Shown: one piece after another, positions 10,313-21,570 of the stretch
Layout of the letters: each line of letters opens with the position of its first letter
How positions within the stretch are numbered: position 1 is the first letter of the stretch
Source of the DNA: Rapana venosa
Lineage: Eukaryota; Mollusca; Gastropoda; Neogastropoda; Muricidae
Length of the DNA stretch: 64,000 nt
Direction: 5' to 3'
Assembly (NCBI GenBank): GCA_028751875.1
Contig: CM054154.1
Span: forward strand, 56,051,679 to 56,115,678
Translations under genes and position numbers: made by a program
The notes under the pieces: model-generated
Database searches by the model: none
What the model saw: only the letters and a program-made list of their open reading frames with translations
What the model was told of the DNA's origin: nothing

Positions 10313-11365
10313 TGTTGGCCTCTAAGCGATTTGAAGAGTAAGATGCACTGACAAGAAAAAGGATAATAAATTAATCAATTAATTCGTGGCTATGTTCCTG
10401 CAGACGGTCTTACCAAGAACAGCATATCCATGGCACCATCTCGCAGCTCTGCTAGCTGGAAGACGCAGTGTGAGTGACTGGGTAAACTAACTGACTGCAG
10501 GTGGCAAGCACTTACAGTCGTTCTCAACACAAACTCGAGCACACAACCCCCTTGCCCACAATGCTCCGTAGAAAGATTGGGGACCCGGGCCCATGACTGC
10601 ACGGTCAACACCTGTTCCTGTACACAGTTGGTCAGTTTGGCACTTGCACCTGTCCTGGTGCCCTCCATCCTCCTACCTTATCCACAGCAGGACCCACACG
10701 ACAGACCAGAAGAGGGCTCCAACTAGGTCGGTTTACCACACCTGGTCATGAAGCCTTCCTCTCCTGCAGCCTTGCTAGGCCTAGTGGCCAGTGGCTAGAC
10801 TGTCACTGGCGATTCAAATGCGGATTCGAGGTCTCCAAGGTGGTCTCGGTACATTTCGTTCTGGATGTCTTCATGCTGTTGAACTGTTGCTGAGTAAAAA
10901 AATTATCTTCCTTATAGTAATGATTATATATATAAATGAATAGTGGAAGAAAAACACATGCAGGTAACCATTACAACTCCTTCGATCATTGCAAGGAGCG
11001 ATGTCAAGGATTAATGTTTAACAAGAAGAACTAACGAAAAACGCTATGAATATAAAATGGTAGTGAACGGCATTGAGGCCCTCTTGCAAAAAGATCATTT
11101 GATTTTCCCTAGAAAACGTGTATATCTATGATATTGCGAACTTAATGATGGCCAGGTAATGTAAGGCAGTTTTAAAATCCAGGCATGTATCAAAAGGAAT
11201 TGCTGGCTTAAATAATTATTCACAAAAAACTTAAAAATACGCAGCATTATTTGCTGAAGACCATATTTCCTCACTGTTGTGATTTCGATCTCCGTATGAA
11301 CCCAACATCCTCCCCTCTCTCCTCCAATCCGCTAGATCAATGCTTGATTGGTGACTGGGTGTTGT
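10313..11365. other. anonymous DNA shared with 48,840-49,865
   Basis: Apparently single-copy-like sequence within the 2.5-kb direct repeat. No open frame of note, conserved domain or SINE/LINE is recognised. CTGCAGGTGGCAAGCACTTA and AGGTCGGTTTACCACACCTG are examples of well-kept landmarks in both copies. Confidence 0.45.
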
Positions 11366-11460
11366 CTTTTAGATGAACGACAAACGGAGATACCTTGTGC
11401 TCCACACATGTAGCGCACACGTGTGAAGGAGTGAGTCCGCGGATGAAGAGACTTGCTGCC
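11366..11460 (+). mobile_element. SINE core fragment
   Basis: The stretch TTTTAGATGAACGACAAACG through TAGCGCACACGTGTGAAGGA resembles the GATGAGAC.AYAAACCGAGR core of the tRNA SINEs at 12,331, 14,385 and 50,763. The partner at 49,877-49,960 is cleaner (GATGAGACGACAAACCGAGA). No tRNA head is seen, so this is a fragment. Confidence 0.6.
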
Positions 11461-11469
11461 CCTGTGCGT

Positions 11470-11918
11470 GCTTGTGGGTGTGTGTCCACGTGCGTGTGTG
11501 AGTGCTTAGTGTGAGTGTCCACGTGCGTGCGTACGTCGTGTGTGTGTGTGTGTGTGTGTGATGTGTGTGTGTGTATGGTGTGTGTGCTCGTGTTGCGTGC
11601 GTGTTTGTATATGTGTGTATGTGGCATATATGTATGTCAAACGTAAGTGCATAATTATGTGTGTGTGTGCGCGCGTACGCGTGTGAGCCGAGTGGGTGAG
11701 TGTGCTGCGTGTGTGCGTCGTACTTGTGAGTGCATGGTTTGTGTGTAGCTACGTGTATGTTGTGTGTGCACATGTGTGAGTGAGTGAGTGACTGACTCTG
11801 TGTGTGTTGTGTGTGTGTGGTGAGTGTGTGTTGTGTTTGTGTGTGTGTGTGTTGAGTATGTGTGTGTGTGTGTGTGTGTGTGAGGTGTGTGTGTGTGTGT
11901 TTGTGTCGTGTGGTGTAT

Positions 11919-11949
<31 letters not shown>

Positions 11950-11985
11950 TGTGTGTGTGTGGTGTTGTGTGTGTTTGTCGCTGCT
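11470..11985. repeat. long impure (GT)n tract
   Basis: About 500 bases of GT repeats broken by CGTGCG, GAGT and ACTG words. Open frames through it encode His-Thr or Cys-Val repeats and are not genes. The partner tract is 49,975-50,345, shorter and more regular at its end. Confidence 0.95.
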
Positions 11986-12132
11986 AGGTTTTTGAGGGTA
12001 GCAAATTCACACATGGCACCCAATTACATCCCGTAAACAAACAACCAGATACGCTTGCTGCTTCCCTTTCTTTCTTCTGTAAATTTCCCTCCCCCTCCCC
12101 CCCCTCTTTCCCGTGCCCTCAAATGCTGCATC

Positions 12133-12143
12133 AAGAGAGAAAG

Positions 12144-12185
<42 letters not shown>

Positions 12186-12330
12186 TGAGAGAGAGAGAGA
12201 GAGAACTCGAGAGAGAGAGTTGAGAGAGCGAGAGAGAGGGAAAAAAGTCCTGTTCTCTCTCTCTCATCTCTCTCTCTTCTCTCCTCTTCTCTTCTCTCTC
12301 TCTCCTCTCTATCTCTCTCTCTCAACTGGT
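12133..12330. repeat. (GA)n then (CT)n mirror-type tract
   Basis: A purine-only run (12,133-12,243) is followed after GGAAAAAAGTCC by a pyrimidine run (12,254-12,325). The two arms could pair as an imperfect hairpin or form triplex DNA; this is inferred from composition. Confidence 0.9.
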
Positions 12331-12545
12331 GGTTGAGTGATGTATTCGTGATCTGCTGACACGGGTTCGAATATTGCCCTTCAAGAGGATTTTCCTCTGA
12401 GTTAACATCCAGTGTCAACTCCACTTACTCAAAAGTCCCTTCGGATGAGACTATAAACCGAGGTCCCTGTGCGGAAACGCACGCAGAAATCTGCGCACAC
12501 GTTACAACCCGTTACGCTTTTAGGAAGAGTAGGCTATTGTGGGCG
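12331..12545 (+). mobile_element. tRNA-type SINE, 3' end replaced by minisatellite
   Basis: A box B-like ACGGGTTCGAATATTG sits about 30 bases in, followed by TCAAGAGGATTTTCCTCTGA, a GGATGAGACTATAAACCGAG core and GTTACGCTTTT. It then reaches AGAGTAGGCTATTGTG and passes straight into the 43-bp minisatellite instead of the usual GTGCCGGTTGGAATGGATGA-like continuation seen at 50,978. Confidence 0.75.
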
Positions 12546-14375
12546 AAGTAGAAGAGAGGATGGCAGAATTTAACCACTGACATTGGTAGGCAAGTAGAAG
12601 AAGAGGATGGCAGATTTTAACACTGACAGTGGCCAGTAGAAGAAAGGGATGGCAAGATTTAACACTGACTGGGAAACGCAAGAAGAAGAAGAGGATGGCA
12701 GATTTAACACTTTTGACTGTGGTAGAAGAAGAAAGAGGATGCAGATTTAACACTGACAGTGGTAGAGAAGAAGAGGATGGCAGGATTAACCTGACAGTGG
12801 GTTAGAAAAGAAGAAGAGGTGGCAGATCTTAAACATGACAGTGGTAGGAAGTAGACGAAGAGGATGGCTGTATTTAACACTGACAGAGGCAGTAGTAGAA
12901 GAAGAGGATGGCAGATCTAACAACTGTCAGTCGGTAGTAGAAGTAGAAGAAGAGGTGGCAGATTAAACACTGACAGTGGTTAGAAGTAGAAGAAGAGGAT
13001 GCAGATTTTAACACCTGGACAGTGGTAGATGGTATGAAGAAGAGGATGGCAGATTTAACACTGACAGTGGTAGAAGTAGAAGAAGAGGGCATGGCAGATT
13101 TACACTGAAAAAAACAGTGGCAGAAAAGAAGTGGAGGCAGATTTAACACTCGACAAGTGGTAGAAGTAGGGAAGAGGATGGCAGATTTCAACATGACTGT
13201 GGTAGAAGTAGAAGAGGATGCAGATTTAACACTGACAGTGGTAGAAAAAAGAAGAAGAGTATGGCAGATTTTAACACTGACAGTGGTGAAGTAGAAGAAG
13301 AGGTTGGCAGATTTAAACATGACGTGGTAGAAGTAGAAGAAGAGGTCATACCTTTTTTCCCCCGGATTACTCCGAATATTGCTGATGGCAGATTTTACAC
13401 TGACAGTGTAGAAGTAGAGAGAGGAATGGCCAGATTTAACACTGGACAGTGGCAGTAGAAGTTAGAAGAAGAGGATGGAAGATTTAACACTGACAGTGGT
13501 AGAAGAAGATGAGGATGGCAGATTTAACACAGACATGGTAGAAGAAGAAGAGGATGGACAGACTAACACTGACAGTGGTGAAGAAGAAGTGGATGGAGAT
13601 TTAACACTGACAGTGGTAGTAGTGAAGAGGATGGGCAGATTTAACACTGACGAGTAGGTAGAAGTAGAAGAAGGAGGTGGGCAGATTTAACACTGACGTG
13701 GTAGAAGAAGAGAGGATGGCAGATTAACACTGACACGTGGCAGTGTTAGAAGTTGAGAGGATGCAGATTTAACACTGACAGAGGTAGAAGAAGGAAGAGG
13801 ATGGCAGGATTTAACACTGACGTGGCAGTAGTAGAAGGAGAGGATGGCAGATTTAAACATGACAGTGGTGAAGAAGAAGAGGATGGCGATGTTAAACACT
13901 GACCAGTAGTGAGAAGAGAGTATGGCTGATTTAACACTGACAGTGGTAGAAGTAGATGAGAAGGCAGATTTAAAATATAAACTCTGACAGTGGCAGTAGA
14001 AGAAGAGGATGGCAGATTTAACACTGAAATGGTTAGAAGAAGAAGAGGATGGCAGATTTAAACACTGACATGGTAGAAGAAGAAGAAGAGGATGGCAGAT
14101 TTAACACTGGACATGGTAGAAGAAGACAGAAGGAGGATGGCGATTTAACACTGACAGTGGTAGTAAGAAGAAGGAAGAGGATGGGCAGATTTAACATGAC
14201 TGTGGTAGAAGAGAAAAGGGATTGGCAGATTTAACACTGACAGTGTAGAAGTAGCAGAGGATGGCAGATTTAACACTGACAGTGGTAGAAGTATGAAGAA
14301 GAGGATGCAGTTTTAACATCTGACATGGTGTAGTAGAAGAAGGGGATGGCAGATTAACACTGACATCGGTAGAAG
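12546..14375. repeat. 1.8-kb minisatellite, 40-50-bp units
   Basis: Around forty degenerate units with consensus GAGGATGGCAGATTTAACAC then TGACAGTGGTAGAAGTAGAA and a GAA. Unit length varies through GAA/GTA slippage and single-base indels. Frames on the minus strand give only Ser/Thr/Leu-rich peptides and are not genes. It lies between two SINE sequences, and its first unit grades out of the left SINE. A short foreign block at about 13,351-13,386 (CCTTTTTTCCCCCGGATTAC) interrupts it. Confidence 0.93.
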
Positions 14376-14384
14376 AAGAAGCCT

Positions 14385-14725
14385 CAGTGGTCAGAAACAT
14401 TGCGCTCGCAATCTGACGACCCTGGGTTCGATTCTCCCGTTCAAGGGGATATTTTCACCTGGAAGTTAACTTCAGTGCAGACTAACACTCTCCAAAGTCA
14501 TTCGGGATGAGGACTATAAATCCGTGCCCGTGTGCGAACCGCACGCAGAACATCTTACGCACACGTTAAATTCCTGTTCGCTTTTCGGTATGGTAGGCCA
14601 TTGTGTGCGGTGGGAAATATGACAGAATTTACAAAACCGCATACCACACGTAGGATATGGTGTAACAAAGCAATAAGTGCTTATTCCATTATCTCGATAT
14701 TAATAGAATAAAATTAAAATAAATA
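14385..14725 (+). mobile_element. tRNA-derived SINE, nearly complete
   Basis: The head GCCTCAGTGGTCAGAAACAT with GGGTTCGATTCTCCC (box B) is tRNA-like. The core has GGGATGAGGACTATAAATCC, then GCACGCAGAACATC and CGCACACGTTAAA. The 3' part has GGCCATTGTGTGCGGTGGGA, and the tail is TTCCATTATCTCGATATTAA then AATAAAAT. The first bases of the head abut the minisatellite unit GAAGAAGAAG, so the exact 5' end is uncertain. The shared core suggests one of the broad SINE superfamilies with a conserved central domain (MetaSINE- or V-SINE-like); that is tentative. Confidence 0.75.
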
Positions 14726-15048
14726 ATAAACAATTGTTGCTGTCTGAGCATTCCACGACGACGAAAACTGCCCCAAGTATGTGGACGGCTTTCCTGCAGA
14801 AATAGCAGTGGAGGGAGGACAACACGTGCAGGCAGGCAGGAAGCCACGTATCTGGATTTCAAGGAAAGTCATCTGCTGCGCTCTGTTCCTAGACTGGGCT
14901 TCAGTTCGTTATAGTGTGTGCTCTTTTGACAGACCATCTGCTTCTCAAGGCTCTGTTATCACTGAACATGGTCTATACCTGAGCTCTGTAAGCGAGATAA
15001 TTGTGTTTTCGCCGCTTCATTGCTATCATGAGAGAGAGAGAGAGAGAG

Positions 15049-15101
<53 letters not shown>

Positions 15102-15573
15102 TTGAAAAGATCGAGGGTGCAATGGTGGTAAATAGAAAAAAAGCATTAAAATATAAACAAAACAAATTATTTAAGGCAACTTTTTTAGACATGAAATTGA
15201 ACAAGCTTATTAATTAAACAAGTCAACCAACTGGAACAATATCATGCAAAGAAAACAAACAGCAGAAAACTAAAACAAAATGAATGACAATATGTAAAAA
15301 AAAAGGAATGAATTTAAATTCACAGGAGGCCTTAAACTCCAAAAGAAACTGATTTCCTTTACTGTAATCAAATGAACCAAAATAATACAATAGAACTTGA
15401 TAATAGCACTAAACAAAGGAAACTTGTGCCTTTTCAAGTAAGAAAAGAATGAAGTATTGACCACCAAACATCCAAACATAATAGTCGGTTATACACGTGA
15501 ACCAAAGGAACTTGTTTCAACCAATCACCATACCAGATTTTTGGTATAACTGGATCAGCTTCTTGGACTGAAT
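14726..15573. other. anonymous DNA with (GA)n, no gene recognised
   Basis: Contains a GA microsatellite at 15,030-15,102 and AT-rich sequence from 15,120 to 15,500. No domain or known repeat is recognised. Confidence 0.45.
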
Positions 15574-15792
15574 TCAGATGAGAGGATGGTTTTGTCGGCC
15601 TAGTTTGACTCTACGGATGCTGAGTGTGCGGCGCGCGGCAAGTTGGGAGAAGCGGGCTAGGTTACTGACGTGACGCTTAGCGGGTCCTTGGGGGCGGGCA
15701 ACGGAAACGACTCTCAGCCCACAGGCAACGCTCAGGGCAACAGCTAAGGCTGGTTTCTTCAGCAGAAGTTGAAACCATCCACGTAGCAGCAT
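15574..15792 (-). CDS. weak candidate exon, unknown product
   Basis: On the minus strand a pyrimidine-rich CTTTCTTCCAG immediately precedes an ATG at 15,792, and the frame stays open for 72 codons to TGA at 15,574. GC content is higher here than in the flanks and the peptide is not a simple repeat. It starts MLLRGWFQLLLKKPALAVAL, a hydrophobic stretch that could be a membrane or signal segment, and continues basic (Arg/Lys-rich). The frame also extends upstream of the ATG to an earlier Met at 15,876. I recognise no family. The coincidence of an acceptor-like site and an open frame is the only support, so it may well be chance. Confidence 0.18.
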   Translation of the reverse strand: MLLRGWFQLLLKKPALAVALSVACGLRVVSVARPQGPAKRHVSNLARFSQLAARRTLSIRRVKLGRQNHPLI

Positions 15793-15892
15793 CTGGAAGA
15801 AAGCAGACGACAGGTTCAGTGAATACCAGAGCGAGGCTGATGCAAGTGTGCTTCCTGAATGATGATTGGATGCCATCGATCATGTGACGCTG

Positions 15893-16445
15893 TAGGAGGG
15901 GGGTGGGGGTGCGGGGGAGGGGGATGTGAGGGGGGCGGGCGGGAGGGTGGAGGAATAAGGGGAGGTTCGGAGGTGTGGGGGGGGCGGGGGGGGGGGGGGT
16001 ATGGGTGGGGCGGGGTGGGGGGGGTGGGGGGGGGTGTGAGGGGGGTGGGGGGGGGGGGGGGGGGGTGGGGGGGGGGGGGTGAGGAAGGAGGGGGGGGGAG
16101 GGGTTGGGTGGGGGGAAGGGGCGGGAGTGTGGGTGGGGAGGGGGTGGGGGTTTGTGGTAGGGGAGGGGGGGGGGTGGGGGGTGAGGGTGGGGTGTGGGGG
16201 GGGGGAGTGGTGGGGGTGGCGGCGGGGGGGTGGTGGGTAGTGCCAATGGGGGGAGAGGTTGGGGGGGGGAGGGTTGTGGGGGGGTGGCGAAGGTGGGGGG
16301 TGTGGGGGGGGTGCGGTCGGCGGGTGCGAGGGGGTGTATGTGGGTTTGGGTCTGGGATGCGATGGACAGGTGGGGGGTGGGGTTAGTGGCTGGGGGGTGC
16401 GGGGGGCGGGTGGGGGGAATTGGGGGTACGGGTTGGAATGGGGAG
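15893..16445. repeat. G-rich low-complexity tract at the duplication edge
   Basis: About 550 bases of runs of G broken by single T, A or C (GGGGTGGGG-type), potentially G-quadruplex forming. Its right end (GCGGGTGGGGGGAATTGGGG at 16,406) is the first sequence of the window, so the tract marks the left edge of both duplication copies. Gly- and Pro-rich frames here are composition artefacts. Confidence 0.9.
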
Positions 16446-16603
16446 GTTTGATGTGGAGTGAGCTTAATGCTGATAAAGATTACTCAAGATGTCATGCGAA
16501 TAGCGTAAAGCACACTAACCTGTCAGTCAGGCACGTACAGTCCATTGGTGAGGTGAGTACCTCACTCTTTGCTGATGCCCTGTAACTTAGTGCTGAGCTG
16601 TAA

Positions 16604-16642
<39 letters not shown>

Positions 16643-17750
16643 CTCTCTCTCTCTACTCTCTCTCTCCCTCTCTCTTTGTGTGTGTGTGTGGATGAGAGAG
16701 ACAGAAAGAGAGAGATTCTCCCCCCCCCTCCCCCCAAAACACTTTACATGGATCTATTCTTATAACACGTAGGTCATCATCATCGCCATCTCTCTCTACC
16801 TCCCTCCAACCTCCTCCTCCCTCCACCCCCTCTACTCTCCTCTCTCTCCTCCTACCCTCCACCCTCTCTCCTCTCCTCCTCCACCCCTCTCCTCTCCCTC
16901 CTCACCCTCTCTCTCCTCCTCCACGGGGGGCTCTCTCTCTCCCCCTCCACCGATCTCTCTCTCCCTCCTTCCTCCCTCTCTCTCTTCCTACATTCGCCTC
17001 TTACTCTTCCTACATTCTCCCCCATACTTTAACCTTCTGTGACTTTGGGAGCTGTTCCTTAGATAATGTAAAGTAATAAAATTAATAAATTATAGATCAT
17101 AGTCTTAGTGCAATGACGAAAGTAAACGATTCGGTTGTTGACGATGGATGGCAATGTAATCATGATGATAACACTGATGATTATCAATAAGCATCATTGC
17201 CATCAAAAACGTGAACGGTATAACAAGTACAGCTCATTACTAGTTACGACTAACAATGAAAAAAAGGATAAAAAGGCACTGTTCACTAAACTTCACAACA
17301 CACACTCCACACTCTCTCTCTTCTCCTCTCCTCTCTTCCTTCCCTCTCTCTTTAACTAACCTCACTCAATCCATCTCACCTATCCCGTAATCTCTGCAGA
17401 CCGTTGTGGGCACCATGGAAGATTTGCCCATCCAGCTTCCTCCATCCTAGCGGTTTTCAGCTTTCCCTGCAAGACGTTACACTCAAGGCCAGTCCACTAT
17501 CTGATGGTCTTCCTATATATTCTCTGTCTGCCTCTTCGTCTCCTCCTTGTACTGTTCCCTGCTAGCGCGCCGTTAGCGCGCGAGCAACACACACACCACA
17601 CACACATCGCACGACCACACGCACACGCCACGCACACACACAAGGTCAGTGACCCGACACCAGATGGCATATTTGTCTTCGCAGGAGAAGTAAACTGCAG
17701 TGCTGTAAACGGTCATAACTTCAAGCAGAACATTAGCCACCCCATTAAAT

Positions 17751-18217
17751 GGCACGCCGGCCAATCTCCCGTCACGCATACACTGGCAAGCCGGCATCCT
17801 CCCGTCACGCATAAAATGGAAAGCCGGCTATCATCCCGGTCACGGCTATAAATGGGCAAGCCGGCTTCATCCCGTCACGCACAAATGGCAAGCTGCTCTC
17901 AATCCCGCCACGCACAAATGGGAAGCCGGATATCATCCCGTCACGCAAAAATGGCAAGCCGGCTATCATCCCGTCACTGCACAAATTGGCAAGCCGAGCT
18001 ATTCATCCGTCACGCAAATGGGCAAGCCGGCCATATCCCGTCACGCATAATTGGCAAGCCGGCTATCATCCCGTCACGCATAAATGGCAAGCCGGCTATC
18101 ATCCCGTCACGCATAAATGGCAAGCCGGCTATCATCCCGTCACGCATAAATGGCAAGCCGGCTATCATCCCGTCACCCATAAATGGCAAGCCGGCCATCG
18201 ACCCGTCACGCATACCA
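17751..18217. repeat. 33-bp minisatellite, second copy
   Basis: Same unit, unit number and unit variants as 1,346-1,811, including the variant HHH-like CACCCATAAAT end of unit 13. The array therefore did not expand or contract after duplication, which argues for a very recent event or an assembly duplicate. Confidence 0.93.
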
Positions 18218-18252
18218 CAGCTGAGCTGCCCCTGTCCTACCACAGAGGCAGC

Positions 18253-18361
18253 AGACAGCAGGCAGACAGGCAGCAGACAGGCAGCAGACAGGCAGCAGAC
18301 AGCAGACAGCAGGCAGCAGGCAGCAGACAGCAGGCAGCAGACAGCAGGAGGCAGCAGACAG

Positions 18362-18392
<31 letters not shown>

Positions 18393-18411
18393 CAGGCAGG
18401 CAGGCAGGGTG
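18253..18411. repeat. GCAGACA/GGCAG microsatellite, second copy
   Basis: Counterpart of 1,848-2,006 with a different internal block (CAGCAGGAGGCAGCAG) and overall shorter by several bases. Confidence 0.88.
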
Positions 18412-19660
18412 AGGAGGGCCAGAACTGCACTGCCTGGAATGCTAGGCGCCGGTGCCGCTGCTCTGCTCCTGCATGAGGACTCTGAGGAAGTCTGCTGTCC
18501 GCCTGGCCCCACCCTTCCAAGCCCCCTGTCAAAGTCACCTTTTGCTTCTTCTTCTTCTCCAGATTTGCTGGAAAAAGGCAGGGAACGGGCTTGGTAGGCG
18601 AACAGAGAGGAGAGACAGACAAGAGGAGAGAGAGACAGAGAGAGACAGAGGAAGAATTCTAGTACAGAATGTCCGATAGTGGGGGTTGCTATTTAACTGA
18701 ACGAACCCCCAACATTTTCTTCACGGGGGGGGGTGGGGGGGGTTGGAGGGGGTGGAGAAAGGGCGTTTAACCATTGTGTGCTGGATGCTCTGGAACGTCG
18801 GCCAACACGTGGGACTTGCTTCATGATTGACCCAGAGAGCGAAGCACGTGTGGATTCGGGAGAGTTGTTTTCACAACAGACTGCTCAGACAGGGATTTCA
18901 ACACCCCCACCACTCGGACGTTTCCAATCTGGCTCTGACGCTCGTGGTGGCTCAGCAACATAGCCACCCTCCTCTCCTCTTCCTTCATCGACACGCTCAG
19001 TACAGCAGCTCCCTTGCTGTGGATAATAGGTTCAGAATTTTGTAATGCCATTTAAGTCAGGCAGACCTTACTTGTACACACCAAAAATCAACAATTACCA
19101 ATTAGGAGCGACAACGCCTTTGCCTGAAGTTAAGCTCCGACAAGTAAGGACCAGAACATCCATTCGGCAGGCGAGATACATGTTATCTTCGAATCTTTAT
19201 GGAAAGAAAGGCAGCAGGAGAAGGACCCATGAAGCAGAAAAACGGACATTGAAGGCTGTGACAGAAGAAAGGAAAACGGCAGAACAAAGAGAGGGATAAG
19301 AAAGGGGGAAATTGCCTCGCACACACAAACTTCCAAAAGGGTGGTGGGTGGGTAGGGGGTGGGGGGGGCGTGAGGGTATTTTAATGCCAGGCCCCTGGCT
19401 GGCTTCCCAATGGGAGACGAACCATACCTGCCACACAGCTCACTCATCCCTTGGTCGGGACGAACCGTTGGGGTACCCGCACGGACCGCTGCAAGTGGAC
19501 CTCCAAATGGTTCTGTCCTGGGCATATCACCTTTCTACCTTTTTACACATTAAAACCCTCCACCGGTTTTCTGCTTTCAGGAGGTTTGGTTACAGTGGAG
19601 GCCGGTCCACTCCCTTGATGTTGGATATCCAGCTTTTGCGTGTCGTCCATTCGATACCAG

Positions 19661-19978
19661 ACATTTATTTATCTCACAGAAACTGATAAAGGGGAAAGCA
19701 CCGTACGATACAAGGACATATTTATATATTCACAGAACTGATAATGGGGGAAGCACCGTACGAAAACAAAGGGGACATATTTATTTATTCTCAGTTAGAA
19801 ATGATATGGGGGAAGGCACATACGATACATCGGACATATTTATTTATTCACAGAACTGATAATGGGGGAAGCCAATACGTATACAAGAAATATTTATTTA
19901 TTCACAGAACTGATTAATGGGGGAGCACAGTTACGATACAAGACATATTTATTTATTCACAGTTAGAAAATGATAAGA
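19661..19978. repeat. 54-59-bp tandem repeat, second copy
   Basis: Counterpart of 3,256-3,575. Units 4 and 5 read GCCAATACGTATACAAGAAA and GAACTGATTAATGGGGGAGC instead of the copy-1 words, showing clustered small indels. Confidence 0.88.
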
Positions 19979-20200
19979 CACACAGCACGCTTGTGAGTAT
20001 ATTATATCCATATCTATATGATTATATGATGGTTTACAAACGTTTCATCAGCATAAAATTAATGATTTATCAAAGGACGGGAAGTACACAGTCACAAAGG
20101 AAAACAACAATTTCATCTTTTTAGGGACAGCATTTCAAACTCTTGTCTCAGTTAGGGCCCTTCATTTGTCCGGAATCTTGTACGTACTGATTTGATCTTC

Positions 20201-20467
20201 GGGGACGGAATAGCTCAGTGGTCACAGCACTCACTTTCCCCAAGCTAAGGTTAAGCAGCATTGAGCGTGGTTACCAAATGGATGGGCGACCATTTGCGCG
20301 CCTTGGCTTCAGTACAGTCTCCCAGTTCACCCAGCTTTAAATAGGTTTCTGCCCTCTTTAGGGTCAGGGAAGATAAAGAAGCGAGGGAGAGGGAGGATGG
20401 GAGCCGCCCTCAGTATGCTGGCCCCTGGAGAAGCTGAGGTCGCATAGGTTATGGGAACCCTTTACCT
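20201..20467 (+). mobile_element. SINE with tRNA/5S-like head, second duplication copy
   Basis: Same element as 3,798-4,066 with the same flanks, so it is a product of the duplication and not an independent insertion. It differs by a few bases in the GGGAGAGGGAGGATGGGAGC region. Confidence 0.78.
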
Positions 20468-20675
20468 TTCATTTTTGTCTTCTGAATGTTTATTTACACA
20501 AAGGATTTGCAGCACTGGCAGGTCTGCACCCCCCCTCATAGAAGTTGACATGGAGATCGTAAAAAATGCCCCCACTTAAAATTCATCAGGACGCCGCCGA
20601 GATTCGAACCCCGGACTTGATGGACCCATGGGGATAGAAGTCAAACGTTTAACCACTATGGCTATAGATCCGTCG
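20468..20675 (-). mobile_element. tRNA-derived SINE, 5' part, second duplication copy
   Basis: Counterpart of 4,067-4,276 with box A and box B intact on the minus strand and the same interruption by the other SINE. Confidence 0.68.
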
Positions 20676-21245
20676 AAGGATCCTTTGAAAAGCATGCAAT
20701 GGGGATCAATAAGTGTGTACCTGCCAAGTGGTCAGCCTTAGTGGACAATGACAAGAAACCCAACACTGCAGACAACTTGAAGTGCTGACACAGGCAAGAA
20801 AAACTGGGGGGGGCGCGGGGGGGGGGGCCTGTCTTGGATCTTTACATGCATGTACTCTCAACGACAACACACTGACCACAGACACACAGGCACTGAGGGG
20901 GGGGGATGGGGGGCGGGGCAAGTTCAATGTTAGCGTATTTAATTATCCCTGTGGTAGGTCTCAAGTATATATTTATTTATAAAAAATATATTTAAGGTAC
21001 TAATCTATCTGGTTTGACGTTTTTAAATTCGTTTTATGGAAGACTTTTTAAAAACGAATCATTATACAAATACGCAAATGAATGGATAAGCATATAGAAA
21101 TACGCATCAACATTTACAATAGAGTGATGTGTTTCTGGTTTGGTTTTTTTTGTTAGGAGGGGGTGGAGGTCCTAAAATCCTTATTTAATCTTTCATACTC
21201 AATATTTGACCTTTATTATTTTAATTTTGATAATTGGTTCAAGTG

Positions 21246-21570
21246 ATGGAAGAGAGAGAGTAGAGAGACGAGAGATGAGAGGAGAGAGAAGAGAGAGAGA
21301 GGATAAGAGAGAGGAGAGTAGAGAGAGAGACGAGACTGAGAGAGAGAGAGAGCGGTGTAGGGCCCCTTCCTGTTAGTTATCTTGTTGGCAAATGTGCTTG
21401 TACTTTCCGAGGATTGGCGGGTACATGAGTTATCAGAGCACCTCGTGTCCTGTGTGTGTGTGTGTGTGTGACTGTGAGGTGTGTGTGTGTGTGACTGTGT
21501 GTGTGTGTGTGTGGGTGTGTGTGTGTGTGTGTGTGTGTGACTGTGTAGTGTGTGTAATGGGGGGGGGGGT
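21246..21570. repeat. (GA)n and (GT)n tracts, second copy
   Basis: Counterpart of 4,846-5,175 with the same order and interruptions. Confidence 0.88.

Larger units (their letters stand above)
9940..12540. repeat. 2.5-kb direct repeat, copy 1 (partner 48,476-50,975)
   Basis: The order of landmarks matches the partner: F 5' leader, (TA)n, a unique block beginning CGTGGCTATGTTCCTGCAG, a SINE core piece, a long (GT)n tract, GA/CT tracts and a SINE. This copy carries many single-base insertions and deletions relative to the partner, for example in the 10,400-10,900 block. At the right end it leaves the partner where the 1.8-kb minisatellite begins. Confidence 0.9.

Noticed and set aside
11369..12023. 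His-Thr-rich and Cys-Val-rich frames
   Set aside because: Products of the (GT)n/(CA)n tract; the same holds at 4,813-5,649 and 49,880-50,395.
12874..14400. Ser/Thr/Leu-rich minus-strand frames
   Set aside because: They follow the minisatellite unit and shift frame with each indel.
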